Shown here: positions 1-7,108 of the stretch, one piece after another | How positions within the stretch are numbered: the stretch's first letter is position 1 | How the letters are laid out: each line of letters opens with the position of its first letter | Assembly: GCA_021737205.1 (NCBI GenBank) | Contig: JAIPEK010000090.1 | Location: forward strand, 1-8,176 | Direction of reading: 5' to 3' | Source: Desulfarculaceae bacterium | GTDB taxonomy: Bacteria > Desulfobacterota > Desulfobacteria > Desulfobacterales > Desulfobacteraceae | Length of the DNA stretch: 8,176 bases | Program-made: the position numbers and the translations under genes | Notes under the pieces: model-generated | Told to the model about the DNA's origin: nothing | Database searches by the model: none | What the model saw: only the letters and a program-made list of their open reading frames with translations

Positions 1-39
1 GATCAGTACGACAATGAGCCATTTATCTTCAGGTGCCAT
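1..39 (-). CDS. Start of an unidentified, possibly membrane protein gene (partial, runs off left edge)
   Basis: Only the first 13 codons are present: an ATG at 39-37 followed by M-A-P-E-D-K-W-L-I-V-V-L-I. A strong AAAGGAGG ribosome binding site (complement of 46-53) lies 6 bases before the ATG, so the start looks real. The run from Trp7 onward is hydrophobic and could begin a transmembrane helix. The gene starts 36 bases after the symporter stop codon on the same strand, so it is probably the last or next gene of the same operon, perhaps a small accessory membrane protein. That role is only a guess from position and hydrophobicity. The family cannot be named from 13 residues. Confidence 0.55.
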   Translation of the reverse strand, partial: MAPEDKWLIVVLI

Positions 40-75
40 GATATACCTCCTTTGGGTTCCATGGAAAATTCAAAA

Positions 76-1854
76 CTATACTTCCTTGACCACGATGTTC
101 TGCTCCACATCGGCTCGTTTGATCTGCTCTTCCGATGTGGTGGACATTTCGGCCTTGAAGCAAAGAGCCCACATCATGACGATACCGATGATCCACCAGA
201 CGATCTGCCAGGACCAGATCGGCAGGAATCCGCCGAATTCAAAGGCATTGTTTCCGAGTATGCAGAACGGACCGATGGCGAACAGGTACCATAAGGGAAC
301 CAGCCATTTCATGGCGTTGCGCCATTTCCGGCCTTTCTCTGAAGGACCGTCGATGTCGCTGATCCATTGTCTTATTTCCGCCTGGCGCTTGATGGTTTCC
401 TCGTTGTCTTTTATACCGAGTCCGCGGCAGATGTAGGCGATGACAAGCCCGGTAAAAAGTCCCCAGAACGCGGTGTGCATGGATAAGGGGTATTTGTAGA
501 AAAAGTAGGTGATAAAACAGGCGACAATGGCGCCCACAAGACCGATTGCGGCACCGATGCTGGGGTATTTGAACCCGTAATGGACCCCGAGCAGCATGAG
601 ATACATGATGAACCCGAACGCCGTGGCGAATCCGCCGATCATAACGATGGCGCCCGGCGAGGTCAGGCTCACGATCACCGCAAGCAGGGTGATCACCGTG
701 ACAAACACGCGGTTGGCCCAGATCTGTTCGGCGTGGCCCGCTTCCTGTTTTTTCACGTACCGCCAGTAAATGTCCCGCAACACGATGGTGCCGCCGGTTC
801 CGATATACGGGGCGGAAGTGGAATGGATCGCCGCAATGATGCCGAGGAATACGATTGCCATGATCGGTCCCGGCAACAGGTTGTTCATCAGCATCGGCAC
901 CACGTCACCGTCCGTCTGCGGCGCGATTTCCCCCAGAGACTGCAGGATCCGTGCGCCCATGCCCTGGAATGCGGTGAAGAAGAACAGCGCGATACCAACC
1001 ACAAATGTGGACATGAATACTTGCTGCCACGCAAGGGGTTTCGGGGATTTAAGACCGAAGTTCCACAGCGTGAACGCGGGAGAGGACTGGATGCCCATGA
1101 GCGCGAACATGTAGGTCAGGATCATCACGCCGGTCCAACCTCCTGTGCCGAGCCCGAAGTGAATCACCGAAGGCACCTCGATGTATTTGGCTTCAAGACC
1201 TCTGAGCTGGGTGGTGAATTCGGTCCATCCGCCCAGGGCAGGTGCGGTGATGGTGAAGTATCCCAGAAGGACGATACTCAGTACCAGCAGAATAAACTGG
1301 ATCACCCCGACCCAGGTGCTGGCTTTGAGACCTCCCGTCACCACATAGAACCACACAATAAAGGCCATGAATAAAAGCCCTGCCGTGTATGGCACACCTG
1401 CGACAATCTCAAACAGTTTTGCGGCTGCAATGAGCTGGAGACCGGAATAGAACATGGAATAGAGGACAGCGGCAAGAACGGTCAGCCATCGGACGGTTTC
1501 GTTGTTGTAATAGTAGGCGAACATGTCGCCGGGCGTCACGAATCCGTAACGTTTTCCCATCAGCCAGTTTCTCTTGGCGAAAAAGGCGCCTGTTATGGGG
1601 ATTGTCAGTACATAAAAAGAAGCAAAGGCGTAGGCAAGCCCGTCACGCCATATCAATCCAGGGTGCCCTACAGTGGTCCACCCGGAAAACGAGGCCGCGG
1701 TCGCGGCCATTAGAAAGGCGATGAACGGAATGGAGCGGCCGCCGATTGAATAGCCAGATGATGTTTTTTCAGTGAAATATCCTCTCAGGCCCCACCAGAA
1801 ACAGTATATGATGTATAATCCCAAAAAGATATAAACCCAGACTCTTGGATCCAT
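76..1854 (-). CDS. Sodium:solute symporter (SSS family), probable acetate/propionate uptake
   Basis: This 592-residue integral membrane protein looks like an SSS-family transporter, which couples Na+ entry to solute uptake across the inner membrane. Hydrophobic helices run through almost the whole chain, starting at about residues 5-22 and ending with extra C-terminal helices at about 515-535 and 549-566. SSS landmarks are visible: GWTTVGHPGLIW (58-69) in the second helix, TGGLKASTWVGVIQ (173-186), and a Ser/Thr-rich segment STSAPYIGTGG ending in LRDIY (345-363), where family members carry Na+-site serines. The C-terminal tail (about 568-592) is charged and cytoplasmic. The ATG at 1854 follows GGAGGG with 8 bases between. 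The gene lies downstream of the acs and prpE-like genes on the same strand, so acetate or propionate is the likely solute. That is inferred from context; substrate residues cannot be read directly. It is longer than E. coli ActP (about 549 residues). Confidence 0.93.
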   Translation of the reverse strand: MDPRVWVYIFLGLYIIYCFWWGLRGYFTEKTSSGYSIGGRSIPFIAFLMAATAASFSGWTTVGHPGLIWRDGLAYAFASFYVLTIPITGAFFAKRNWLMGKRYGFVTPGDMFAYYYNNETVRWLTVLAAVLYSMFYSGLQLIAAAKLFEIVAGVPYTAGLLFMAFIVWFYVVTGGLKASTWVGVIQFILLVLSIVLLGYFTITAPALGGWTEFTTQLRGLEAKYIEVPSVIHFGLGTGGWTGVMILTYMFALMGIQSSPAFTLWNFGLKSPKPLAWQQVFMSTFVVGIALFFFTAFQGMGARILQSLGEIAPQTDGDVVPMLMNNLLPGPIMAIVFLGIIAAIHSTSAPYIGTGGTIVLRDIYWRYVKKQEAGHAEQIWANRVFVTVITLLAVIVSLTSPGAIVMIGGFATAFGFIMYLMLLGVHYGFKYPSIGAAIGLVGAIVACFITYFFYKYPLSMHTAFWGLFTGLVIAYICRGLGIKDNEETIKRQAEIRQWISDIDGPSEKGRKWRNAMKWLVPLWYLFAIGPFCILGNNAFEFGGFLPIWSWQIVWWIIGIVMMWALCFKAEMSTTSEEQIKRADVEQNIVVKEV

Positions 1855-1895
1855 AATGTTTTCCCTCCTGTATCATCTTGCAATTGTTCGATGCG

Positions 1896-1915
1896 GATAA
1901 TCCTTCTGGATTATC
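1896..1915 (-). promoter_or_regulatory. Perfect 8-bp inverted repeat upstream of the symporter
   Basis: GATAATCC (1896-1903) and GGATTATC (1908-1915) are exact reverse complements around a TTCT loop. The element lies 41 bases before the symporter ATG. It could be an RNA hairpin in the leader or a protein-binding dyad. No U run follows on the minus strand, and only a weak TTTT (1921-1924) follows on the plus strand. Confidence 0.5.
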
Positions 1916-1922
1916 GTCTCTT

Positions 1923-1956
1923 TTAAATACCCGGGGCTGACAGCATCACCTCCTTT
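1923..1956 (-). other. Orphan Shine-Dalgarno with seven-codon mini-ORF (possible leader peptide)
   Basis: On the minus strand, AAAGGAGGTGAT (1956-1945) is close to a full complement of the 16S rRNA 3' tail. It overlaps an ATG at 1946-1944 that opens M-L-S-A-P-G-I-stop (TAA at 1925-1923). The spacing from GGAGG to ATG is only 2 bases, which is short for efficient initiation, and no other start codon follows at a better distance. It may be a leader peptide, a ribosome standby site, or the leftover 5' end of a lost small gene. Translation is not demonstrated. Confidence 0.35.
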
Positions 1957-1971
1957 CTCTCATTTGTATGT

Positions 1972-1996
1972 TGTCCGGTTTATGTAAAACCGGACA
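1972..1996 (-). promoter_or_regulatory. Perfect 10-bp hairpin just after the prpE-like stop codon
   Basis: TGTCCGGTTT (1972-1981) pairs perfectly with AAACCGGACA (1987-1996) around a five-base ATGTA loop, and a further T-G wobble extends the base. It starts 25 bases beyond the synthetase stop codon on the minus strand. The strong GC-containing stem fits a transcript 3'-end stabiliser or partial terminator. The expected U run is missing on the minus strand, so an intrinsic terminator is not supported. Confidence 0.55.
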
Positions 1997-2021
1997 GGGT
2001 CTGTTTTGCTCCAATTTTGCA

Positions 2022-3923
2022 TCAATTGTTTTTCCCGAGCCCGATTTCCTCCAAAGATTCCCGGATTTCATCAAGTATCGCGGGATCATCAATGGTTGCA
2101 GGGGTTTTAAACTCTTTTTGGTCGGCCATGCTCCGCATGGTACCCCGAAGGACCTTGCCGGACCGGGTCTTGGGAAGCCGTTTGACAACGGTGGCCGTCT
2201 TGAAGGCTGCCACGGGACCGATTTTGTCCCGGACCATCCGGACCACTTCCTTGACGATGTCCTGCTTTTCCTTGGTTACGCCTGCATTGAGAACCACCAG
2301 GCCGACCGGGACCTGCCCCTTGAGCTCGTCATGAATTCCCATGACCGCACATTCGGCCACATCCGGATGTTCGGAGATCACCTCCTCCATGGCCCCGGTG
2401 GAAAGGCGGTGTCCGGCCACGTTAATAATATCGTCCGTCCGGGTCATGACGAATATGTAGTCCTCTTCGTCGATGTAACCGGCATCGGCTGTTTTATAAT
2501 ACCCTGGGAACTCCTCCAGGTAGGATTCGATATACCGCTCGTCATTCTGCCACAGTGTGGGGAGCGTCCCGGGAGGCAGGGGCAGTTTTACCACAATCGC
2601 ACCGATTTCCCCCCTGGGAACCGGGTTGGACTGGGGGTCCACCACCTGGACATCCCAACCGGGAACCGCTTTGGTGGGAGAACCTGGTTTCACTTCAAAC
2701 CGGTGAATGCCCACACAGTTGGCTGCAATGGCCCATCCGGTTTCTGTCTGCCACCAGTGGTCGATCACCGGTACGTTCAGGCTGTTTTCCGCCCAGGACA
2801 GAGTGTCCGGATCGGTTCTCTCTCCTGCCAGAAACAAGTGCGTAAAATGGGACAGGTCGTATCCTTTCATCATTTCCGCCTTGTGGTCCTGCTGTTTGAT
2901 GGCCCGGAAAGCGGTGGGAGCGGTGAAGAGGGCTTTGACCTTGTGTTCCGATATGACCCGCCAGAAAGCGCCTGCATCCGGGGTCCCAACCGGTTTTCCT
3001 TCATACAGGATGGTGGTGCATCCCTTGAACAGCGGGGCGTAGACAATATACGAATGGCCGACCACCCAGCCGATGTCGGACGCCGCCCAGTAGACATCCC
3101 CCTGTTCCATCCCGTAGATGGCGTTCATGGTCCATTTGAGGGCAACCACATGGCCGCCGTTGTCCCGGACCACTCCCTTGGGCTGGCCCGTGGTTCCGGA
3201 AGTGTACAGGATGTAGAGGGGATCGGTGGCCTTTACCGGAACGCAGTCGTGGGGGACGGCGTCCCTCATCAGTTCGGACCAGTCATAATCCCGATCCTGC
3301 ACAAGATCCGCTTTTTCCATATCCCGCTGGAAAATAATGCAGGATTCCGGCTTGGCCTCCGCGATATCAATTGCCTTGTCCAGAAGCGGTTTGTACGGAA
3401 TGACCTTTTTGACTTCAACACCGCAGGAGGCCGATACAATCACTTTCGGTTTTGCATCGTCGATCCGTGTGGCAAGTTCGTTTGCCGCGAACCCGCCGAA
3501 TACAACCGAATGTATCGCACCGATACGTGCGCATGCGAGCATGGCGATGACGGCTTCCGGAATCATCGGCATGTAGAGGATTACCCGGTCTCCTTTTTTG
3601 ACCCCTTTTTCGGCAAGAACTCCTGCAAACCGGGCCGTTTCATCCCTGAGCTCCAGAAAGGTGTATTTTTTCTGCGTCCCGGTTACCGGGCTGTCGTAAA
3701 TCAGGGCGTTGTTTGACCCGATTCCGTTGTCCACATGGAGATCAAGCGCATTGTAACACGTATTGATCTCTCCGCCGGTAAACCAGCGGTAAAAGGGTTT
3801 GTTCGAGTCATCCAGAACCTTGTCCCATTTTTTATACCAGTGGCAGTCTTCCGCGATCTCGCCCCAGAATGCTTCAGGATCATTGATGGATTTTTTGTAG
3901 ATCTCGTCATACAGATTTGCCAT
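2022..3923 (-). CDS. prpE: Propionyl-CoA synthetase-type acyl-CoA ligase (AMP-forming)
   Basis: This 633-residue cytoplasmic enzyme should convert a short-chain acid, most likely propionate, with ATP and CoA to the acyl-CoA, AMP and pyrophosphate. An N-terminal acetyl-CoA-synthetase-type domain (about 5-60) precedes the AMP-binding domain. The P-loop YTSGTTGQPKG (240-250) runs on into VVRDNGGH, as in PrpE/ACSS3 proteins. WWQTETGW (390-397), the hinge DDIINVAGHR (497-506) and PKTRSGK (584-590) follow, with Lys590 as the expected adenylation lysine, a known acetylation site in this family. Ala366 in LAGERT sits where the neighbouring Acs has Val406 in VGEP; a smaller residue there fits a larger substrate. 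The ATG at 3923 has GGAGG 6 bases upstream. The gene follows acs by 38 bases, so the two are probably cotranscribed. Propionate specificity is inferred; acetate or other short acids are possible. Confidence 0.85.
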   Translation of the reverse strand: MANLYDEIYKKSINDPEAFWGEIAEDCHWYKKWDKVLDDSNKPFYRWFTGGEINTCYNALDLHVDNGIGSNNALIYDSPVTGTQKKYTFLELRDETARFAGVLAEKGVKKGDRVILYMPMIPEAVIAMLACARIGAIHSVVFGGFAANELATRIDDAKPKVIVSASCGVEVKKVIPYKPLLDKAIDIAEAKPESCIIFQRDMEKADLVQDRDYDWSELMRDAVPHDCVPVKATDPLYILYTSGTTGQPKGVVRDNGGHVVALKWTMNAIYGMEQGDVYWAASDIGWVVGHSYIVYAPLFKGCTTILYEGKPVGTPDAGAFWRVISEHKVKALFTAPTAFRAIKQQDHKAEMMKGYDLSHFTHLFLAGERTDPDTLSWAENSLNVPVIDHWWQTETGWAIAANCVGIHRFEVKPGSPTKAVPGWDVQVVDPQSNPVPRGEIGAIVVKLPLPPGTLPTLWQNDERYIESYLEEFPGYYKTADAGYIDEEDYIFVMTRTDDIINVAGHRLSTGAMEEVISEHPDVAECAVMGIHDELKGQVPVGLVVLNAGVTKEKQDIVKEVVRMVRDKIGPVAAFKTATVVKRLPKTRSGKVLRGTMRSMADQKEFKTPATIDDPAILDEIRESLEEIGLGKNN

Positions 3924-3961
3924 AAACAGCCTCCATGTCTTCCGTCAATCAATTTGTCGAA

Positions 3962-5995
3962 TTATTCTTTTTCCACCATTGTTTTAATTGTGTCTACCAC
4001 CTCCGGATTGGCAAGGGTCATGACGTTGCCAACATCGCCTTTGTTGGAAATGGCTCCGAGCACACGTCTCATGATCTTTCCGGACCGGGTTTTGGGCATG
4101 TCCGGCACCAGCCACACTCTTCTGGGCTTGGCGATTTTACCGATCTGGTCGATTACTGCCTGGGACACCTTTTGCGCAATATCTTCGGAAGGTTCGAATC
4201 CCGGTTTCAGGGATACGTACAGGTCCGGCTCGGTTCCCTTGATGTCATGGGCCACCGGCACAACAGCAGCTTCCGCGACTTCATCCGCAACAAGTGCTGC
4301 CGACTCAATCTCTTTTGTTCCCAGCCTGTGGCCGGAGACATTGATCACATCGTCGATTCTTCCCAGGATACGGTAGTACTCGTCCTCGGCTTTCATGGCA
4401 GCATCCCCGGTCAAATAGGGCCAGTCTCTCCAGTCCGTGCTTTTCGGATCCTTGCAGTACCGCTCGAAGTAGGTCTTTACGAATCTGTCCCGGTCTCCCC
4501 ATATGGTCTGGAACATTCCGGGCCAGGGGTTTCGGATGCAGATGTTGCCGGCGATGCCTGCCTCTTTGATTTCATTGCCTTCATCGTCGAAGATGACCGG
4601 ATGGATGCCGGGTACTCCGGGGCCGGCGCTTCCGGGCTTCATGGGAGAAATACCGGGAACCGTGCTGCAGAGAAAACCGCCGGTTTCCGTCTGCCACCAG
4701 GTATCCACGATAATGGCCTCGCCTTTTCCCACTGCGGATTCGTACCATTTCCATACTTCCGGTTCAATGGGCTCTCCCACGGTGGTCATGTGCTTGAAGT
4801 GGTAGTTGTATTTGGCGGGCTCATCCGGCCCGACTTTGCGCAGGGCCCGTATGGCCGTGGGCGCGGTATGGAAAATGCTGACATCGAGGTTCTGTGCGAT
4901 TCGCCAGGATCTGCCGGCATCCGGAAATGTGGGGACCCCTTCGTAGATGACGCTGGATGCGCAAAGAGAGAGCGGGCCGTACACAATGTACGAATGGCCG
5001 GTGATCCAGCCGATATCGGCCATGCACCAGTATACATCCTTTGGCTGGATGTCCTGGATATATTTGGAGGTGCCTGTGACATAGGCGAGATATCCGCCGG
5101 TACTGTGCTGGCATCCTTTGGGTTTGCCTGTGGTTCCGCTGGTATACATGAGGAACAGCGGTTCCTCGGCCAGCATTCTTTCCGGCTCGATCCTCTCTCC
5201 GTAATACTTTGCAATCTCTTCATTAACGGTTATATCCCTTCCGTCCTTCATGGGTTTGTCCGAAGAATACTTACCCGGGTACCGCTGCCAGACAAGGACC
5301 GTATCCACGGTCTGCCCCTGCTCCTCCGAGAGTTTCACCGCCTCGTCTGCGTGGGGTTTGTGGTCGAGGAGTTTGCCGCTTCTGTGGTAGGCGTCCATGG
5401 TGATCAGCACACGGCTCTGGGAGTCGACAATCCTGTCGGCGCAGGCACTTGCGGGAAATCCGCCGAATACGACCGAATGGATCACGCCGAGCCTTGCACA
5501 GGCGAGCATGGTGATGGGCAGCTCCGCAGACATGGGCATGTGGATGGTGACCCGGTCGCCTCGTTTCAGCTTGGCCTTATTGCGCAGCAATGCGGCGAAT
5601 TCGTTTACCCGGACATAGAGTTCATGGTAGGTGATATGATCGATCCGTTCTTCTTCGGGCTCGGGGACAAAGTGGATGGCGGTTTTGTTCTTGTTTTCCG
5701 CAAGATGGCGGTCTATGCAGTTGTAGCTGGCATTGAGCTTCCCTCCTTTGAACCATTTGAAGCAGGGGGCGTCACTTGTGTCCAGGACTTCATCCCAGTA
5801 CTTGTACCAGGACAGCATCTCCGCATATTCGACATAGCAGTCCGGAAAGTTGTCCAGTTTGAAACGGTCAAATACGGCCGGATCGGTCAGGTTGGCCTGG
5901 CCGATGAATTTCGGGCTCGGATAGTAGTAATCCTCTTCCTGCCAGTGTACGGCGATCTGGGATTCCGTGGTTTCGGTAACGTCTCTTTGGCTCAT
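3962..5995 (-). CDS. acs: Acetyl-CoA synthetase (AMP-forming)
   Basis: This 677-residue cytoplasmic enzyme activates acetate to acetyl-CoA through an acetyl-AMP intermediate. The ACS N-terminal domain (about 55-115, including WFKGGKLNASYN at 81-92) leads into the AMP-binding domain. Visible motifs are the P-loop YTSGTTGKPKG (284-294), VGEPIEPEVW (406-415), DTWWQTETGG (431-440) with the acetate-pocket Trp434, YLTGD (527-531), GRIDDVINVSGHR (545-557) and PKTRSGK (634-640). Lys640 is the expected catalytic lysine, a known site of inhibitory acetylation. The length is near the usual 650-660 residues, with a somewhat longer N-terminus. The ATG at 5995 is supported by AAAGGAGG 6 bases upstream. It is the first gene of the minus-strand cluster, and its promoter should lie in the structured divergent region to its right. 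All key residues are present, so it should be active. Acetate preference over propionate is inferred from motif similarity. Confidence 0.96.
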   Translation of the reverse strand: MSQRDVTETTESQIAVHWQEEDYYYPSPKFIGQANLTDPAVFDRFKLDNFPDCYVEYAEMLSWYKYWDEVLDTSDAPCFKWFKGGKLNASYNCIDRHLAENKNKTAIHFVPEPEEERIDHITYHELYVRVNEFAALLRNKAKLKRGDRVTIHMPMSAELPITMLACARLGVIHSVVFGGFPASACADRIVDSQSRVLITMDAYHRSGKLLDHKPHADEAVKLSEEQGQTVDTVLVWQRYPGKYSSDKPMKDGRDITVNEEIAKYYGERIEPERMLAEEPLFLMYTSGTTGKPKGCQHSTGGYLAYVTGTSKYIQDIQPKDVYWCMADIGWITGHSYIVYGPLSLCASSVIYEGVPTFPDAGRSWRIAQNLDVSIFHTAPTAIRALRKVGPDEPAKYNYHFKHMTTVGEPIEPEVWKWYESAVGKGEAIIVDTWWQTETGGFLCSTVPGISPMKPGSAGPGVPGIHPVIFDDEGNEIKEAGIAGNICIRNPWPGMFQTIWGDRDRFVKTYFERYCKDPKSTDWRDWPYLTGDAAMKAEDEYYRILGRIDDVINVSGHRLGTKEIESAALVADEVAEAAVVPVAHDIKGTEPDLYVSLKPGFEPSEDIAQKVSQAVIDQIGKIAKPRRVWLVPDMPKTRSGKIMRRVLGAISNKGDVGNVMTLANPEVVDTIKTMVEKE

Positions 5996-6060
5996 GTTTT
6001 GCCTCCTTTCCAGTTGTTAAAAACTTGTACCTAATTGATATTTATAGATAAATTTTCGGT

Positions 6061-6119
6061 AAAGAGGGGGGCGTGAATCCGGTTTCCGTGTCCGCGGAAA
6101 GTAAGACCGCCACCTCTTT
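6061..6119. repeat. Nested imperfect inverted repeat in the acs leader region
   Basis: Three tiers of pairing stack around one centre. The outer arms are AAAGAGG (6061-6067) with CCTCTTT (6113-6119), the middle arms CGGT (6080-6083) with ACCG (6106-6109), and the inner arms TTCCG (6084-6088) with CGGAA (6095-6099). The outer edge is 65 bases upstream of the acs ATG. In acs mRNA it could form a structured leader; in DNA it could be a regulator site. On the plus strand it is followed by TTTTA, which is too weak for a clear terminator. I do not recognise a named riboswitch. Confidence 0.5.
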
Positions 6120-6132
6120 TACAAATGAACTG

Positions 6133-6148
6133 ATTGTACGATTACAAT
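6133..6148. promoter_or_regulatory. Operator-like dyad ATTGTA-N4-TACAAT
   Basis: ATTGTA (6133-6138) and TACAAT (6143-6148) are perfect inverted half-sites separated by four bases, giving a 16-bp dyad. This size and symmetry suit a dimeric helix-turn-helix regulator. It lies 138 bases upstream of the acs ATG. No regulator gene is present in the window, so the binding protein is unknown. Confidence 0.35.
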
Positions 6149-6162
6149 TGATATTATTTCAC

Positions 6163-6179
6163 AGCCCTGAAATCGGGCT
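6163..6179. repeat. Short GC hairpin
   Basis: AGCCC (6163-6167) pairs with GGGCT (6175-6179) around a seven-base loop. On the plus strand it is followed by TTTCATTGTTTT, loosely terminator-like, but no plus-strand gene lies upstream for it to end. It may be incidental. Confidence 0.25.
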
Positions 6180-6301
6180 TTCATTGTTTTACAGTCTTCC
6201 GGGCGGTTCATCGTGTACCGGGCGCTGCCGAGGTCGTGGTTCCGTGTTGGATTCAGCCGTGTGTTGAAATCGCAATTATTTGTTGAATGCAATTTATATC
6301 G

Positions 6302-6319
6302 TTACTACTGTCTTAGTAA
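6302..6319. promoter_or_regulatory. Operator-like dyad TTACTA-N6-TAGTAA
   Basis: TTACTA (6302-6307) and TAGTAA (6314-6319) form a perfect 18-bp dyad with a six-base spacer. A minus-strand TATAAA (6298-6293) lies immediately next to it, so a regulator bound here could cover the -35/spacer part of a distal acs promoter. It is about 130 bases upstream of the LUD-gene start. No regulator can be named. Confidence 0.35.
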
Positions 6320-6421
6320 GAAATTCCATACAAGTCAATAAAAAATGTGATTTTTTTTTATTATTTTTTTGGGGTTGCAAGAATGGCTGATTTAGCGGTA
6401 AAGTGAACCGGATTTTACATT

Positions 6422-6427
6422 TATAAT
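6422..6427 (+). promoter_or_regulatory. Candidate -10 box for the LUD-DUF166 operon
   Basis: TATAAT at 6422-6427 matches the sigma-70 -10 consensus exactly and lies 24 bases before the LUD-gene ATG. This predicts a short leader that just includes the ribosome binding site at 6442-6448. No good TTGACA-like -35 sits 16-18 bases upstream, so an activator may be needed or the match may be chance in A/T-rich DNA. Confidence 0.35.
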
Positions 6428-6451
6428 TAAACCATTGATTCGAGGTGACAT

Positions 6452-7105
6452 ATGAAACAACCGATTGATAATTACTGGCAGCTCAAACTTCAAAGTGTGA
6501 AAGAGAATCTGGAAAGCAACAATTTCGAGGTCTTTATTGCCGATTCGGCAGATCAGGCAAAAGAGACGGCACTGAACGATATTATTCCGCCTTTGAACGC
6601 AGAAAGCGTTTCCTGGGGCGGGTCCATGTCCTTTGTGGCAACAGGGCTTTTCCATGCACTCAAGGATAATGAACACATGGAAGTCTTAAATACATTTGAC
6701 AAAAGCCTCGGGTTCGAAGAGAACATGGAACTGAGACGAAGATCCCTGCTGGTGGATCTTTTTATCACCGGCACCAATGCTGTGACTGAAACGGGGCAGC
6801 TGGTGAACCTGGACATGATCGGAAACCGGGTGGCCGCTCTCACATGGGGGCCGAAGAATGTCATTCTGTTTATCGGGAGAAACAAGATATGCACGGATCT
6901 TGAAGAAGCCATGCTGCGTGTGAAAAATTACGCGGCCCCGGTGAATACCATGAATCTGGATAAAAAGACCCCGTGCCGGGAAAAGGGATTCTGTCATGAC
7001 TGCAGCAGCCCGGAGCGGATTTGTAATACCTGGACAATTACGGAAAAATGCTTTCCTAAAAAGCGAATCAAGGTGGTGCTGATCAACGAGGACCTGGGAT
7101 TCTAA
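6452..7105 (+). CDS. LUD-domain protein with C-terminal cysteine cluster
   Basis: This 217-residue soluble protein resembles the LUD (lactate utilisation, LutB/LutC-related) superfamily, often annotated simply as lactate utilisation protein. Visible core motifs are SWGGSMS (54-60), DLFITGTNAVTETGQLVNLD (102-121), GNRVAAL (124-130) and GPKNVILFIGRNKI (133-146), in the usual order. The C-terminal part carries Cys175, Cys181, Cys184, Cys191 and Cys200, including CHDC followed by SPERICNTW. This could bind an iron-sulfur cluster or another metal, which is an inference from spacing. The ATG at 6452 is preceded by GAGGTGA (6442-6448). Its stop is 3 bases before the DUF166-like selenoprotein gene, so the two are almost certainly cotranscribed and may share a redox function. 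No LutA or LutB partner is visible, so a role in lactate oxidation is not supported by context. Confidence 0.92.
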   Translation: MKQPIDNYWQLKLQSVKENLESNNFEVFIADSADQAKETALNDIIPPLNAESVSWGGSMSFVATGLFHALKDNEHMEVLNTFDKSLGFEENMELRRRSLLVDLFITGTNAVTETGQLVNLDMIGNRVAALTWGPKNVILFIGRNKICTDLEEAMLRVKNYAAPVNTMNLDKKTPCREKGFCHDCSSPERICNTWTITEKCFPKKRIKVVLINEDLGF

Positions 7106-7108
7106 ACG

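Larger units (their letters stand above)
1855..2021 (-). other. Spacer between the prpE-like gene and the symporter gene, with hairpins and an orphan RBS
   Basis: This 167-base spacer contrasts with the tight 36-38 base spacings elsewhere in the cluster. Read on the minus strand it contains, in order, a 10-bp perfect hairpin shortly after the synthetase stop, a full Shine-Dalgarno sequence with a seven-codon mini-ORF, an 8-bp perfect hairpin, and the symporter ribosome binding site. Neither hairpin is followed by a T run on the minus strand. They are therefore better read as mRNA-stabilising, processing or regulatory structures than as classical terminators. The arrangement suggests that symporter expression is set separately from the synthetases. 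Confidence 0.6.
5996..6451. other. Divergent intergenic region between acs and the LUD-domain gene
   Basis: No convincing gene is present here; the short open frames lack family resemblance and ribosome binding sites. The region separates two divergent operons, so both promoters should lie within it. Visible elements are a nested inverted repeat (6061-6119), two operator-like dyads (6133-6148 and 6302-6319), a short GC hairpin (6163-6179), an A/T tract (6337-6370) and a TATAAT box (6422-6427). From about 6181 to 6280 I see nothing definite. Confidence 0.8.

Noticed and set aside
580..1374. A 264-codon plus-strand open frame opposite the symporter
   Set aside because: It is very rich in His, Asp and Arg with no domain, as expected for the reverse complement of a membrane-protein gene.
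1972..1996. Intrinsic terminator after the prpE-like gene
   Set aside because: The stem is strong, but no U run follows on the minus strand.
1968..3716. A 582-codon open frame on the plus strand opposite the prpE-like gene
   Set aside because: It is antisense to a well-supported synthetase and shows no recognisable domain.
3935..6034. A 699-codon open frame on the plus strand opposite acs
   Set aside because: It is antisense to a clear acetyl-CoA synthetase with all family motifs, and its composition looks like a reverse-strand shadow of GC-biased codons.
6073..6267. A 64-codon plus-strand open frame in the divergent region
   Set aside because: It has no ribosome binding site or family resemblance and lies across the nested inverted repeat.
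6337..6370. A/T tract as an intrinsic terminator or origin element
   Set aside because: No GC stem precedes it, and no DnaA boxes or iterons are visible. It is more likely flexible or curved promoter DNA.
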